Assembly (NCBI GenBank): GCA_039714855.1
Contig: JBDLIL010000040.1
Coordinates: 1-9,078, forward strand
Direction of reading: 5' to 3'
Source of the DNA: JBDLIL01 sp039714855
Lineage (GTDB): Bacteria > Patescibacteriota > Microgenomatia > UBA1400 > PJMF01
Length of the DNA: 9,078 nucleotides
Shown here: positions 1 to 7,337 of the stretch, one piece after another
Layout of the letters: every line of letters begins with the position of its first letter
Numbering within the stretch: the stretch's first letter is position 1
Notes under the pieces: generated by a model
Told to the model about the DNA's origin: nothing
Databases searched by the model: none
The model's input: the letters and a program-made list of their open reading frames with translations, nothing else
Translations under genes and position numbers: made by a program

Positions 1-747
1 ATCGCCTTGGGTAGCTAATGCTGCACAGGCATAGCTAACAGCCTCATTTCTATCAGAAATAATTTTGTGATTGGCTCCACTTAGTTTTTTAACTCCGTCT
101 ATAACTATAGTTCTATTGTCAACTCTTTTTATTTTGGCGCCCATTTGATTTAAGAAAAAAATTAGATCGTCTATTTCTGGTTCTTCAGCAGCGTTTTCTA
201 AGACTGTTCTGCCTTGGGCTTTAGTGGCAGCTATAATTAGTGTTTCTGTACCAGTATGAGTGTTTTTAGCAAAACGATATTCTGTAGCCTTTAATCCTTC
301 GGTTTTGGCAATATACATACCCTTTTCAATTCTAATTTCTGCTCCCATGGCTTTCAGGCCGTCAAAGTGTCTATCCAAGGGGCGCTTGCCAATCTTATCA
401 CCTCCTGGTGCAGGTACTATGGCTTGTCCAAACTTATGGAGTAGTGGAGCGATAAACATAGTAGAAAACCTACCTTGTTGCCCGTGTTCCGCTTTAATTT
501 CATGAGAGTTAAGTGAGGATGGGTCAATAAATATTGCCCTTTCTCCAGCTTTTTTAACCCCAGCTCCAAGGTAAGCAATAATGTCGGACACCAATTGCAC
601 ATCGGCAATGCGAGAAAAATTTAACAACCTTGATTCGCTATCACCCAAGAGTGAGGCAATCATTAATTTATATGAGGCATTTTTAGCTCCACCTATACGA
701 ACAGAGCCATTTAGTTTAATACTGCCATTTATTTTGAATTTTGACAT
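1..747 (-). CDS. murA: UDP-N-acetylglucosamine 1-carboxyvinyltransferase (MurA), C-terminal part beyond window
   Basis: Cytoplasmic enzyme that transfers enolpyruvate from PEP to UDP-GlcNAc, the first committed step of peptidoglycan synthesis. The ATG is at 747-745 and 249 codons are visible; the E. coli enzyme is 419 residues, so about 40% is missing past the left edge, including the general-base Asp region. Visible motifs: GGAKNAS with K22 and N23 at the same numbers as E. coli; an Arg (R93) aligned with E. coli R91; the active-site loop PGGDKIGKRPLD at about 114-125; and the family segment ENAAEEPEIDD. The loop has Asp117 where most bacteria have the Cys (E. coli C115) alkylated by fosfomycin. 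Such Asp variants occur naturally in Mycobacterium, Chlamydia and Borrelia and are active but fosfomycin-insensitive. The gene starts 13 bases after the murB stop, with no Shine-Dalgarno, and is last of the visible operon. Family assignment is firm. Confidence 0.96.
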   Translation of the reverse strand, partial: MSKFKINGSIKLNGSVRIGGAKNASYKLMIASLLGDSESRLLNFSRIADVQLVSDIIAYLGAGVKKAGERAIFIDPSSLNSHEIKAEHGQQGRFSTMFIAPLLHKFGQAIVPAPGGDKIGKRPLDRHFDGLKAMGAEIRIEKGMYIAKTEGLKATEYRFAKNTHTGTETLIIAATKAQGRTVLENAAEEPEIDDLIFFLNQMGAKIKRVDNRTIVIDGVKKLSGANHKIISDRNEAVSYACAALATQGD

Positions 748-760
748 ATTTTGTTTTGGA

Positions 761-1708
761 TTATTTACCTATGAAAAAAACTTCTTCTTGCAGATCAACT
801 GCAAATTTTTCTCTGACTCTACTTTTTACTATTTCTATTAATTCTCTCACATCTTTAGAGCTGCCCGTTCCTAAATTTACGAAGAAAGCAGCGTGTTTTT
901 CACTTACTTCAATATCTCCAACTTTTTTCCCTTTTAGGCCGGCTTGGTCAATTAAAAATCCCCCTGGAACATGAGATTTTTCAGCAAATTGAGGAAATTG
1001 TTTTTTGAGTTTCTCGTTATTAGTTACATTTTGAAAGATACAACCAGAGCTTGGCAGGTTTAATGGTTGAGTTTTGGCTCTATATTCCACCGACTTTTTA
1101 ATTAATTCCTGAGATGCTTCAGCGCTTCCCTTTTTTAAATTAAATTCGACAGCAAATATAACTTCCCCAGAATTTTGAAATCTAGAATGATCATAAGAAA
1201 AATTACAGTCACTTTGATTTATCCAAATTACTTCTCCCTGAGGATTAATTATTTCCACTCTAGCAACATGTTTCCCAATTAAATTTTCTAAATAATGAGC
1301 GTTATTATAGATAGCTCCACCTAAGTTACCGGGCACTCCATGAAAATACTCCAATCCAGTAAATCCAGCATCAATGCTTTGTTGAACTAGAGTAGACATC
1401 CTAATGCCAGCGCCAACCAGCAGCCTTAAATCCTGAGCAGAAAAATTATTATTAGTTAGTTTTAAAATTAGGCCTTTTACTCCCTCATCACTAATAATTA
1501 CGTTACTAGCTCCGCCCAAAATGGTTAGTTTAATATTATTTTGATTAGAGAATTTAATTAGTTTGGCTAGAATATTTTTGTCAGAGATTTCTAAATAAAT
1601 TTCTGCAGGGCCACCAATTTTAAAATAAGTTTGAGGGGCCAGTGGATAATCAAAATTAAATTTCAAATCAGGAAATTCTTTAGAAAATTTTTCTTGGATT
1701 TTATTCAT
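761..1708 (-). CDS. murB: UDP-N-acetylenolpyruvoylglucosamine reductase (MurB)
   Basis: FAD- and NADPH-dependent cytoplasmic reductase that converts the MurA product to UDP-MurNAc. It has 315 residues, a normal size for a type II MurB. The FAD-binding half shows YFKIGGPAE near 28-36, LGGASNVI near 64-71 and the GVPGNLGGAIYNNAH loop. The C-terminal half has SSGCIFQN near 220-227, GGFLIDQAGLKGKKVGD, the HAAFFVN strand, and a final EEVFFIG with E309 matching E. coli E325. Two active-site positions differ from the textbook enzyme: Cys223 sits where the proton-donating Ser (E. coli S229) is expected, and YDHS (D173) replaces YRxS (E. coli R159). The reading frame is intact and the rest is well conserved, so a working enzyme is likely. 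The start overlaps the murC stop by 4 bases (ATGA), suggesting translational coupling. Confidence 0.95.
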   Translation of the reverse strand: MNKIQEKFSKEFPDLKFNFDYPLAPQTYFKIGGPAEIYLEISDKNILAKLIKFSNQNNIKLTILGGASNVIISDEGVKGLILKLTNNNFSAQDLRLLVGAGIRMSTLVQQSIDAGFTGLEYFHGVPGNLGGAIYNNAHYLENLIGKHVARVEIINPQGEVIWINQSDCNFSYDHSRFQNSGEVIFAVEFNLKKGSAEASQELIKKSVEYRAKTQPLNLPSSGCIFQNVTNNEKLKKQFPQFAEKSHVPGGFLIDQAGLKGKKVGDIEVSEKHAAFFVNLGTGSSKDVRELIEIVKSRVREKFAVDLQEEVFFIGK

Positions 1709-3054
1709 ATCCTGTCATGGACTTGGTAAATATCTCCAGCACCTAGAGTAATTAATATATCACCCTCATGCAAATCTTTTTGGCAATATTTGGCTAAATT
1801 ATCAATATTCTTTAAATTTTTAGTTTTGATGCTTAGGTATTTTTCTTTTATTCTTTGACAAAGTAAGTCGCTCGAAATACTGGAATCAGCTTTTTCTCTA
1901 GCAGACGCAAAAATATCAATCATAACTACTTCTTTTGCTTTGGCAAAAGAATCCACAAACCCAGAAAATAATTTTTTAGTGCGGGAAAAAGTGTGTGACT
2001 GAAAGGCGTAAACGATGCGTCTTTTTGGATATAAATTATTTAAAGTTTGAATTACGGCTTTTATTTCATCTGGGTGATGGGCGTAATCATCATAGTATTT
2101 AACTCTATTTTTTTCACCAATAAACTCAAAACGACGTCTAGTCGACTGAAAGCTTTTTATGGCTGCAATTGCTTCTTTTTTATCAATTCCCATTAATAGG
2201 CAGGCTTTTACAGCAACTTGAGCGTTAAGCATATTAAATTTGCCGGGCACATTGAGTTGTATATCAAGCTCATCAAGGCTATATTTTTGTATCTTAATAT
2301 CTGCTCTCAGATGTTTTATTTTTTTAGCTAAATTTATCAGTTCTTGGTCGTGCTTATTTATCAGTAAATAGCCTTCTGGTTTTATATTTTCAAAAAACTT
2401 TGTAAAAATCTTCTTAGTGTGATCGAAATTATCATAAACATCTGGATGGTCAAATTTTAAATTAGTGCAGATGGCTATATGTGGTTTTAGATATGAAAAT
2501 CTGGCAATTATTTCTTCACCTTTTTCCCTAGCTGCCGGATCGACTACATATTCGTCTGCCTCAGCCACAAAATATTCGCTTTTTTCATTCCACTGACCAG
2601 TTTTATTTAGACCAATAATGTCTCCGACCCCGACAGCAAAAGAACTCGGGGTTTTTGTTTTTTCTAAAATCCAAGTTATCATGGCGCTGACAGTGGATTT
2701 GCCACCCACACCGCTGACGGCAATGCCTTTTTTATCATTAAAGAGCTTAGCAAGAGCTTGAGCGTGGGAAAGGGTGGGTATATTTTTTGTTTTAGCTTGT
2801 TTTACCAATGGGTTATCTGGGCCACCATGGGCGGCCGTGTAAATTAATACGTCAATATTTTGCGGGATATCATGTTCAAAACCAATATCTATTTTAATAT
2901 TTCTGTCGTTTAAAATTTTTTGAGTAACGAATTCTTCCTTAACATCCGATCCTGATATGTTTTTACCAGCATCAAGCAGACATTGGGCCAGGGCTGTCAT
3001 GGCCACACCTTTAATTCCGACTAAGTAGAAATTTTGATATCCCAATAATGTCAT
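1705..3054 (-). CDS. murC: UDP-N-acetylmuramate--L-alanine ligase (MurC), variant type
   Basis: ATP-dependent cytoplasmic ligase that adds L-Ala to UDP-MurNAc. It has 449 residues, normal for MurC, with the three Mur ligase domains. The N-terminal UDP-binding fold starts YLVGIKGVAMTALA. The ATPase domain has a Walker A GVGGKST at 115-121 (K119) and an acidic ADEY motif, followed by a stretch of about 12 extra residues and then TNLKFDHPDVYD. The C-terminal domain has RRRFEFIGE, DDYAHHPDE (His326-His327) and FQSHTFSRTK. The Walker A departs from the common GTHGKTT. The ADEY and NLxFDHxD parts look closer to Mpl (the muropeptide ligase) than to E. coli MurC, but the RRRFE and SHTFSRT parts and the position beside murB favour MurC. 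An Mpl-like role is the main alternative. It starts 4 bases after the yvcK stop, with no Shine-Dalgarno. Confidence 0.88.
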   Translation of the reverse strand: MTLLGYQNFYLVGIKGVAMTALAQCLLDAGKNISGSDVKEEFVTQKILNDRNIKIDIGFEHDIPQNIDVLIYTAAHGGPDNPLVKQAKTKNIPTLSHAQALAKLFNDKKGIAVSGVGGKSTVSAMITWILEKTKTPSSFAVGVGDIIGLNKTGQWNEKSEYFVAEADEYVVDPAAREKGEEIIARFSYLKPHIAICTNLKFDHPDVYDNFDHTKKIFTKFFENIKPEGYLLINKHDQELINLAKKIKHLRADIKIQKYSLDELDIQLNVPGKFNMLNAQVAVKACLLMGIDKKEAIAAIKSFQSTRRRFEFIGEKNRVKYYDDYAHHPDEIKAVIQTLNNLYPKRRIVYAFQSHTFSRTKKLFSGFVDSFAKAKEVVMIDIFASAREKADSSISSDLLCQRIKEKYLSIKTKNLKNIDNLAKYCQKDLHEGDILITLGAGDIYQVHDRI

Positions 3055-3058
3055 TAAT

Positions 3059-4033
3059 TTAAATTAAGATTTTTTGTAATACATTTTTGAGCTTGTCGCT
3101 ATCATGACGCAGGTAAGATCTGCTCAGACCATCCCCAGAAACCTGCGCTACAGATTCATCGCTAAGTACTTCTGCTCTGATTACTCTCACATCATCTTGC
3201 AAGTCATTTTTCACAGGGTATTCTTCATGTTTTGCATAAATATTCATAATATTCTTTGGAATACTTTGTTCATTAATAAGGATTTGATCGATTTGTTTAC
3301 CAATATGGTTTTCTATGCCCTTTACATAATCTTTAGTGCTCATGGAGTCTGTTTGCATGTATCTGCTCATCAAATTTACAATAAATAAAATTTTTGCTTT
3401 TGATTTAGCAAATGCTTCTTTGTTGCCCTTGGGAAGCAGAGTAGCAACTAAACTAGCGTGATAATCTCCGGGACCAATAATAATATAATCAGCGGTTTCT
3501 ATAGCTCGTTTGGCTGCGGGACTAATTTGACCACTCGGAGATAATTTCACATCTTTAACTTTTTTGCCAATCTGAGATTCAAAGTTCAGGTAGTCTTCGC
3601 CGATTAATTTACTACCATCCTCATATTCTATTTCCAATTCAACGTTGTTTTCAGTAGCAGGAATTACTTGAGCTTTTAGTCTAAATATATCTTTGGCTTT
3701 TGCCAAGGCTTCTGTAGTGCTGCCTGTCATATCTTGAAGTGCTGTCAAAATTAGATTGCCTAAATTGTGGCCCTTTAAGCCTTCACCTTTATCAAATCTA
3801 TAAAGCAGAAGTTTTCTAATCCATTCTTGTCCATCGCCTTGAGCTACTGCAGCCAAGGATTGTCTCAAGTCACCCACGGGTAGAAAACCAAACTCATCTT
3901 TGATGCGTCCGGTGGATCCACCTGAGTCTGATACGGCAATAATAGTGGCGATTTCTATATTATTTAGTTTGCTTAAAGCTGTGGTAACTGGATAAATGCC
4001 GGTGCCACCACCTATTATTATTACTTTTTTCAT
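3059..4033 (-). CDS. yvcK: YvcK/GlmR-family UDP-sugar-binding protein (CofD-like fold)
   Basis: Protein of 324 residues, close to B. subtilis YvcK (about 317). YvcK/GlmR proteins bind UDP-GlcNAc and are needed for normal wall synthesis and shape on gluconeogenic carbon sources in Bacillus; the fold is related to the phospholactate transferase CofD. Seen here: N-terminal nucleotide-binding loop IIIGGGTG (5-12), SDSGGSTGR (35-43), PVGDLRQ (52-58), GHNLGN (88-93), a central IIIGPGDYHASL segment, and a C-terminal YLRHDSDKL with RHD at 309-311. The family usually has GPGSLYTS at the central motif, so GPGDYHAS is a variant. No signal peptide or membrane segment is visible, so it should be cytoplasmic. 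It lies between murE (28 bases upstream) and murC (4 bases downstream), which points to a wall-precursor role. The family call is firm; the precise role is inferred. Confidence 0.9.
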   Translation of the reverse strand: MKKVIIIGGGTGIYPVTTALSKLNNIEIATIIAVSDSGGSTGRIKDEFGFLPVGDLRQSLAAVAQGDGQEWIRKLLLYRFDKGEGLKGHNLGNLILTALQDMTGSTTEALAKAKDIFRLKAQVIPATENNVELEIEYEDGSKLIGEDYLNFESQIGKKVKDVKLSPSGQISPAAKRAIETADYIIIGPGDYHASLVATLLPKGNKEAFAKSKAKILFIVNLMSRYMQTDSMSTKDYVKGIENHIGKQIDQILINEQSIPKNIMNIYAKHEEYPVKNDLQDDVRVIRAEVLSDESVAQVSGDGLSRSYLRHDSDKLKNVLQKILI

Positions 4034-4061
4034 ATTTGTTGGGATGCAAGACTTTGCGCCT

Positions 4062-5279
4062 TTACTGATTTAGTATTTCTTTTACTACTTTTACTTCGTC
4101 CCAAGGGTATTCCACTTTTCCTATGCTGATGCTTTGTTCGTGGCCTTTGCCAAATAGAGCCACCGCATCCCCTGCCCTAGCAAGTTTGTTTAATGTAAAA
4201 CTAATAGCTGTTTTTCTATCTGCTATAGATATAATTTTACTGTGATTTTCACCTAAATCTGACTTTACTTGACGAATCATAGACCAGATATCTTCTTCTC
4301 TCGCATCATCACTAGTAAGAACCACTAAGTCTGCTAACTCTCCGGCATACTTGCCCATTATGGGTCTTTTAAAAATATCTCTTTCTGCAGCGCTACCAAA
4401 TAGAGCAATGACTTTAGCATTGGCTTTTTTAGTTTTTATATGTTTTTGCAAAAATAATAAAGATTCTCTAATGGCGTTGGCAGTATGAGCAAAATCTACA
4501 AAAATATCAATCTTTCTGTTATTGGGGACTTTTTCCATGCGGCCTTTTACACCAGGAAAAGTTTCAATAGCTTTGATTAGTATTTTTGTTTCTATGCCCA
4601 ATTGCTTGGCTATACTGATGGCAAGTTTAGCATTCATTTGATTGTAATCTTGAGGAAAACGGATATTTACAGCCTTTTGCAGAGCGGAGTAAAGTCTATC
4701 TTTGGAGCTATAGGTAGACAAACGCTTTGATTTTAAACATTTTTTTAATGTAGTGCTAGACTGATCATCATCATTAATAATAGCTAGTTTTGCATTTTTT
4801 AAAATCAATGCCTTAGCTCCCAAATATTTTTTATAATTTAAATGATAGTCTAAGTGTTCGCTGCTAACATTGGTTATGCCTGCCACCAATGGCTTGATGC
4901 CCCAATTTCTATACTGATAAGCGCCGTGAGAGGTCATTTCTAAGACTAAATACTCAATGTCTTGAGAAAGCATTTTTCTCATTAATTTATATAAAATTTT
5001 TGGGTGTGGTGTTGTAGTATGTAGGCCGACATCTAGAGTTTCGTCAGCTATGTAAGCTGCTACTGTGGTTATCAAAGCCGTTTTTTTGCCAGAGTTTTTT
5101 AAAATATAGTATAGGAGTGTAGCGGTAGTAGTTTTACCATCAGTGCCAGTAATGCAAATAATTTTTAATTTTTTCTCTGGAAATTTATAGCGGATTTGAG
5201 CCAACAAACCACCTAGAAGACCAGTTTTAACAAAATGGTAGGGTCGCTTAATTTTGTAAAGCAGGCTCTTTAAAAGCAT
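4062..5279 (-). CDS. murE: UDP-N-acetylmuramyl-tripeptide synthetase (MurE), lacking N-terminal domain
   Basis: ATP-dependent ligase expected to add the third amino acid (meso-diaminopimelate or lysine) to UDP-MurNAc-L-Ala-D-Glu. It has 405 residues against about 495 in E. coli. Visible: P-loop GTDGKTTT with K49; HTTTPHPKIL and LEMTSHGAYQYR of the substrate site; NVSSEHLDYH followed by AKALIL with K156 in the place of the carbamylated lysine; GRMEKV; VDFAHTANAI; TSDDARED-like motif with DDAR at 324-327 where DAP-type enzymes have DNPR; and GKGHEQ near the C-terminus. Only about 40 residues precede the P-loop, so the normal uridine-nucleotide-binding domain is absent. The segment before it is basic and hydrophobic (KIKRPYHFVKTGLLGGLL). 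The ATG lies 7 bases after the ftsI stop and there is no earlier ATG in frame nearby, so this is not a mis-called start. The retained Arg hints at DAP, but this is not certain. Confidence 0.9.
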   Translation of the reverse strand: MLLKSLLYKIKRPYHFVKTGLLGGLLAQIRYKFPEKKLKIICITGTDGKTTTATLLYYILKNSGKKTALITTVAAYIADETLDVGLHTTTPHPKILYKLMRKMLSQDIEYLVLEMTSHGAYQYRNWGIKPLVAGITNVSSEHLDYHLNYKKYLGAKALILKNAKLAIINDDDQSSTTLKKCLKSKRLSTYSSKDRLYSALQKAVNIRFPQDYNQMNAKLAISIAKQLGIETKILIKAIETFPGVKGRMEKVPNNRKIDIFVDFAHTANAIRESLLFLQKHIKTKKANAKVIALFGSAAERDIFKRPIMGKYAGELADLVVLTSDDAREEDIWSMIRQVKSDLGENHSKIISIADRKTAISFTLNKLARAGDAVALFGKGHEQSISIGKVEYPWDEVKVVKEILNQ

Positions 5280-5285
5280 GTTTGT

Positions 5286-5294
5286 ATTATAGCA
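5286..5294 (-). promoter_or_regulatory. possible internal extended -10 element in front of murE
   Basis: On the minus strand the bases read TGCTATAAT, a perfect extended -10 match that contains the ftsI stop codon. It ends 6 bases before the murE ATG, so a transcript begun there would start at about the ATG and be leaderless. No convincing -35 is visible upstream. In AT-rich DNA a chance match is quite possible. Confidence 0.25.
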
Positions 5295-7032
5295 GTAGTT
5301 GTAGTTTGTCGGCTATTTTGAACCACAGTGGCGCGGCAGTTTCTGCTCCCCACGGAGAAGTACTAGGCTCGTTTAGCTTAACCAGCATGATAAATTTTGG
5401 CTTATCAACAGGGCTAAAAGCAATAAAACTAGCAATCGTTCCATCTTCTTTGTATCCGCCAGAGTCATTTGCTATTTGAGATGTGCCTGTTTTTCCAGCT
5501 ACACTATAGCTTCTTTTTTTTGCCAAACTAGGCAGACTTTTTTCAACAGTGTAAGCTAGCATTTTTTTGACAGTGTGAGCAGATTCTTTTGAAATTACCT
5601 GCATAACTTTTTTGGGTTCGACAAGAATCTCTTGATTATTTTTTTTATCAAGTACTTTTTCGATTATTTGCGGTTTCATCATTTTGCCATCATTGGCGAT
5701 ACTAGCTATCGCTCTTACTAGTTGCATGCTATTAATTACTATTCCCTGACCAAAAGAGCGGGTAGCTAGCTCAACAGGCCCCCACTTATCTGAAAAAGGA
5801 GTGCCGCTATCTTCTTGAAGATCGATACCTATTTCATTACCAATGCCAAAATTTTTAATGTACTTTAAGAACTTTTCAGTTCCTATTTTTTCAGCAGCAA
5901 AAATCATAGCTGTATTATCAGAAATGGCCAGAGCTTCCTTCATGTCAATGTCAGGATGGTACTCATCATTCCAGGTTTTAATGGTATATTTGCCAATCTT
6001 GCGTGCTTTGTCGCAACTATCGCATTTGCTGTTTTCTTTGATAGCTTTGCTGTCTATGCCAGCCGCTATGGTAATTGCTTTAAAAGTTGATCCTGGCTCA
6101 TAATTCTCACTTAAGCTAGGATTTTTGTAGAGACTAGTATCATATTTGTAAAATAATTCTTGGTCATAACTGGGAAAACTGGCCATGCCAAGTATTTTCC
6201 CCGATTTAGGATCCATGACTATTACTTCTCCGCTTTTTGCTTCATAGCGTAATACAGCTGCTTTGAGTTCTTCTTCTATTAATACTTGTACGTTTCTATT
6301 AATAGTAGTGCTAACATCTCTGCCATCAATGGCGCTAGAGTTGCTATTTGATTTGAATAATAATTTTAGGCCCAAGGCGTCAGTTAAACTTGTGTGTTTT
6401 CTAGAATAAGGTTTTAATTCATTGTTTAGAGCGCCTTCTATACCAAAATACCCCAAATCTTCTCCGATTTTATTTTTCCCTACAAAGCCAGTTACGTGAG
6501 CAGCTAGAGATGCTTCTGGGTAAAATCTTTTTTCATATTTATCAAATCCTAGGCCCTTAATTTGTAGATTTTCAATTTCTTGTTTTAGTTCTTCCGAAAT
6601 ATTGTGCCGAAGGCCAATCCAATTTTTCTCAGTTTTTTCCAATTTTTCTTTTATATTTTTTTTGGTGTTTTCTTCAATAATTTCCTTTTTGGCAGCTTGA
6701 CTAGCGAGCTTATATGGCCTGTCATTGGTCAAAATTAGTGGCGTAAGTAATTGAGATATTTGTTTGGGATTGTTTTCAAGCAAGTTTTTTTCAGCAAATA
6801 GTCTGTATACTGGCTGATTTCCGACCAAGAGGTAGCCATCACTAGTAAAAATTGATCCTCTACTTGCTTCGCTGATATCCAATCTTTCATATTGGCGTGT
6901 AGCAATCTCATTAAGCTCGTCTCCTTTAATAATTTGCCAATAAAAAAGCCTCAATAAGATAATAATGAATCCTAAATAGATACTAGATTGCAAAATATGA
7001 GATCTGATAAGAAATTTTTTTTGTGGGCTCAT
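5287..7032 (-). CDS. ftsI: class B penicillin-binding protein, septal transpeptidase (FtsI/PBP2-PBP3 type)
   Basis: Peptidoglycan DD-transpeptidase of 581 residues, anchored in the inner membrane with its catalytic part outside. A basic N-terminus is followed by one membrane segment at about 15-34. Next come the dimerisation/pedestal domain, starting near RLDISEASRGSIFTSDGYLL, and the transpeptidase domain with all three active-site motifs: SxxK as STFK (S315, K318), SxN as SDN (371-373) and KTGT (514-517). There is no PASTA domain; the protein ends soon after the catalytic fold. It should work with FtsL and a SEDS partner such as FtsW, which is not in this window. The start overlaps the ftsL stop by 4 bases (ATGA). 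The family is certain; division rather than elongation is inferred from the ftsL and mraZ neighbours. Confidence 0.95.
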   Translation of the reverse strand: MSPQKKFLIRSHILQSSIYLGFIIILLRLFYWQIIKGDELNEIATRQYERLDISEASRGSIFTSDGYLLVGNQPVYRLFAEKNLLENNPKQISQLLTPLILTNDRPYKLASQAAKKEIIEENTKKNIKEKLEKTEKNWIGLRHNISEELKQEIENLQIKGLGFDKYEKRFYPEASLAAHVTGFVGKNKIGEDLGYFGIEGALNNELKPYSRKHTSLTDALGLKLLFKSNSNSSAIDGRDVSTTINRNVQVLIEEELKAAVLRYEAKSGEVIVMDPKSGKILGMASFPSYDQELFYKYDTSLYKNPSLSENYEPGSTFKAITIAAGIDSKAIKENSKCDSCDKARKIGKYTIKTWNDEYHPDIDMKEALAISDNTAMIFAAEKIGTEKFLKYIKNFGIGNEIGIDLQEDSGTPFSDKWGPVELATRSFGQGIVINSMQLVRAIASIANDGKMMKPQIIEKVLDKKNNQEILVEPKKVMQVISKESAHTVKKMLAYTVEKSLPSLAKKRSYSVAGKTGTSQIANDSGGYKEDGTIASFIAFSPVDKPKFIMLVKLNEPSTSPWGAETAAPLWFKIADKLQLLL

Positions 7033-7337
7033 CTAGAGGCTAGGGCAGAGCTTTTACTTATATATTCAACATTGTTGATGTTTTTAAATCCTTCACTCAA
7101 AATAAATTCTTGGAGTGAATTTATGTTTTGTTCCTTGGCAAGCGCTAGTTGTAATTTGGATTTTTGAGATTCAAGATTGCGATTTTCAACAGTCAGGTTT
7201 CGGATTTGTTTTCCGTGCTGTACGTAAAGACTGCCGATAAAAACAGTGTGTAGCACAGTCGCAAGAGTAATTAATCCGATAAAACTGTAATAAGCGACGT
7301 ATGTTTTTTTCATAATTTGGCTTTCGGTTTTACTCAA
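7029..7337 (-). CDS. ftsL: FtsL/DivIC-like small bitopic division protein
   Basis: A 102-residue protein with a short cytoplasmic N-terminus, one membrane segment (about 13-38) and an extracytoplasmic coiled-coil stretch (about 40-70, rich in Leu, Gln, Glu and Lys), the layout of FtsL. Sequence identity in this family is too low to rely on; the call rests on topology, size and the place between rsmH and ftsI, which is the classic FtsL slot. The start is a TTG (7337-7335) that overlaps the rsmH stop as TTGA, matching the ATGA overlaps at ftsL-ftsI and murC-murB. An ATG at 7313-7311 (MKKTYVAYY) is a good alternative and would give 94 residues. Neither start has a Shine-Dalgarno. FtsL recruits and activates FtsI with FtsW at the septum. 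Confidence 0.8.
   Translation of the reverse strand: MSKTESQIMKKTYVAYYSFIGLITLATVLHTVFIGSLYVQHGKQIRNLTVENRNLESQKSKLQLALAKEQNINSLQEFILSEGFKNINNVEYISKSSALASR

Noticed and set aside
581..974. Two overlapping plus-strand open frames across the murA-murB junction
   Set aside because: They are antisense to two well-supported genes and have no family motifs; such frames are common by chance opposite AT-rich genes.
3104..3388. Open frame on the plus strand, 94 codons
   Set aside because: It is fully antisense to yvcK, whose motifs are clear, and its peptide has no recognisable features.
4044..4057. Small inverted repeat GCAA/TTGC in the murE-yvcK gap
   Set aside because: A 4-bp stem without a T-tract is too weak to call a terminator or attenuator.
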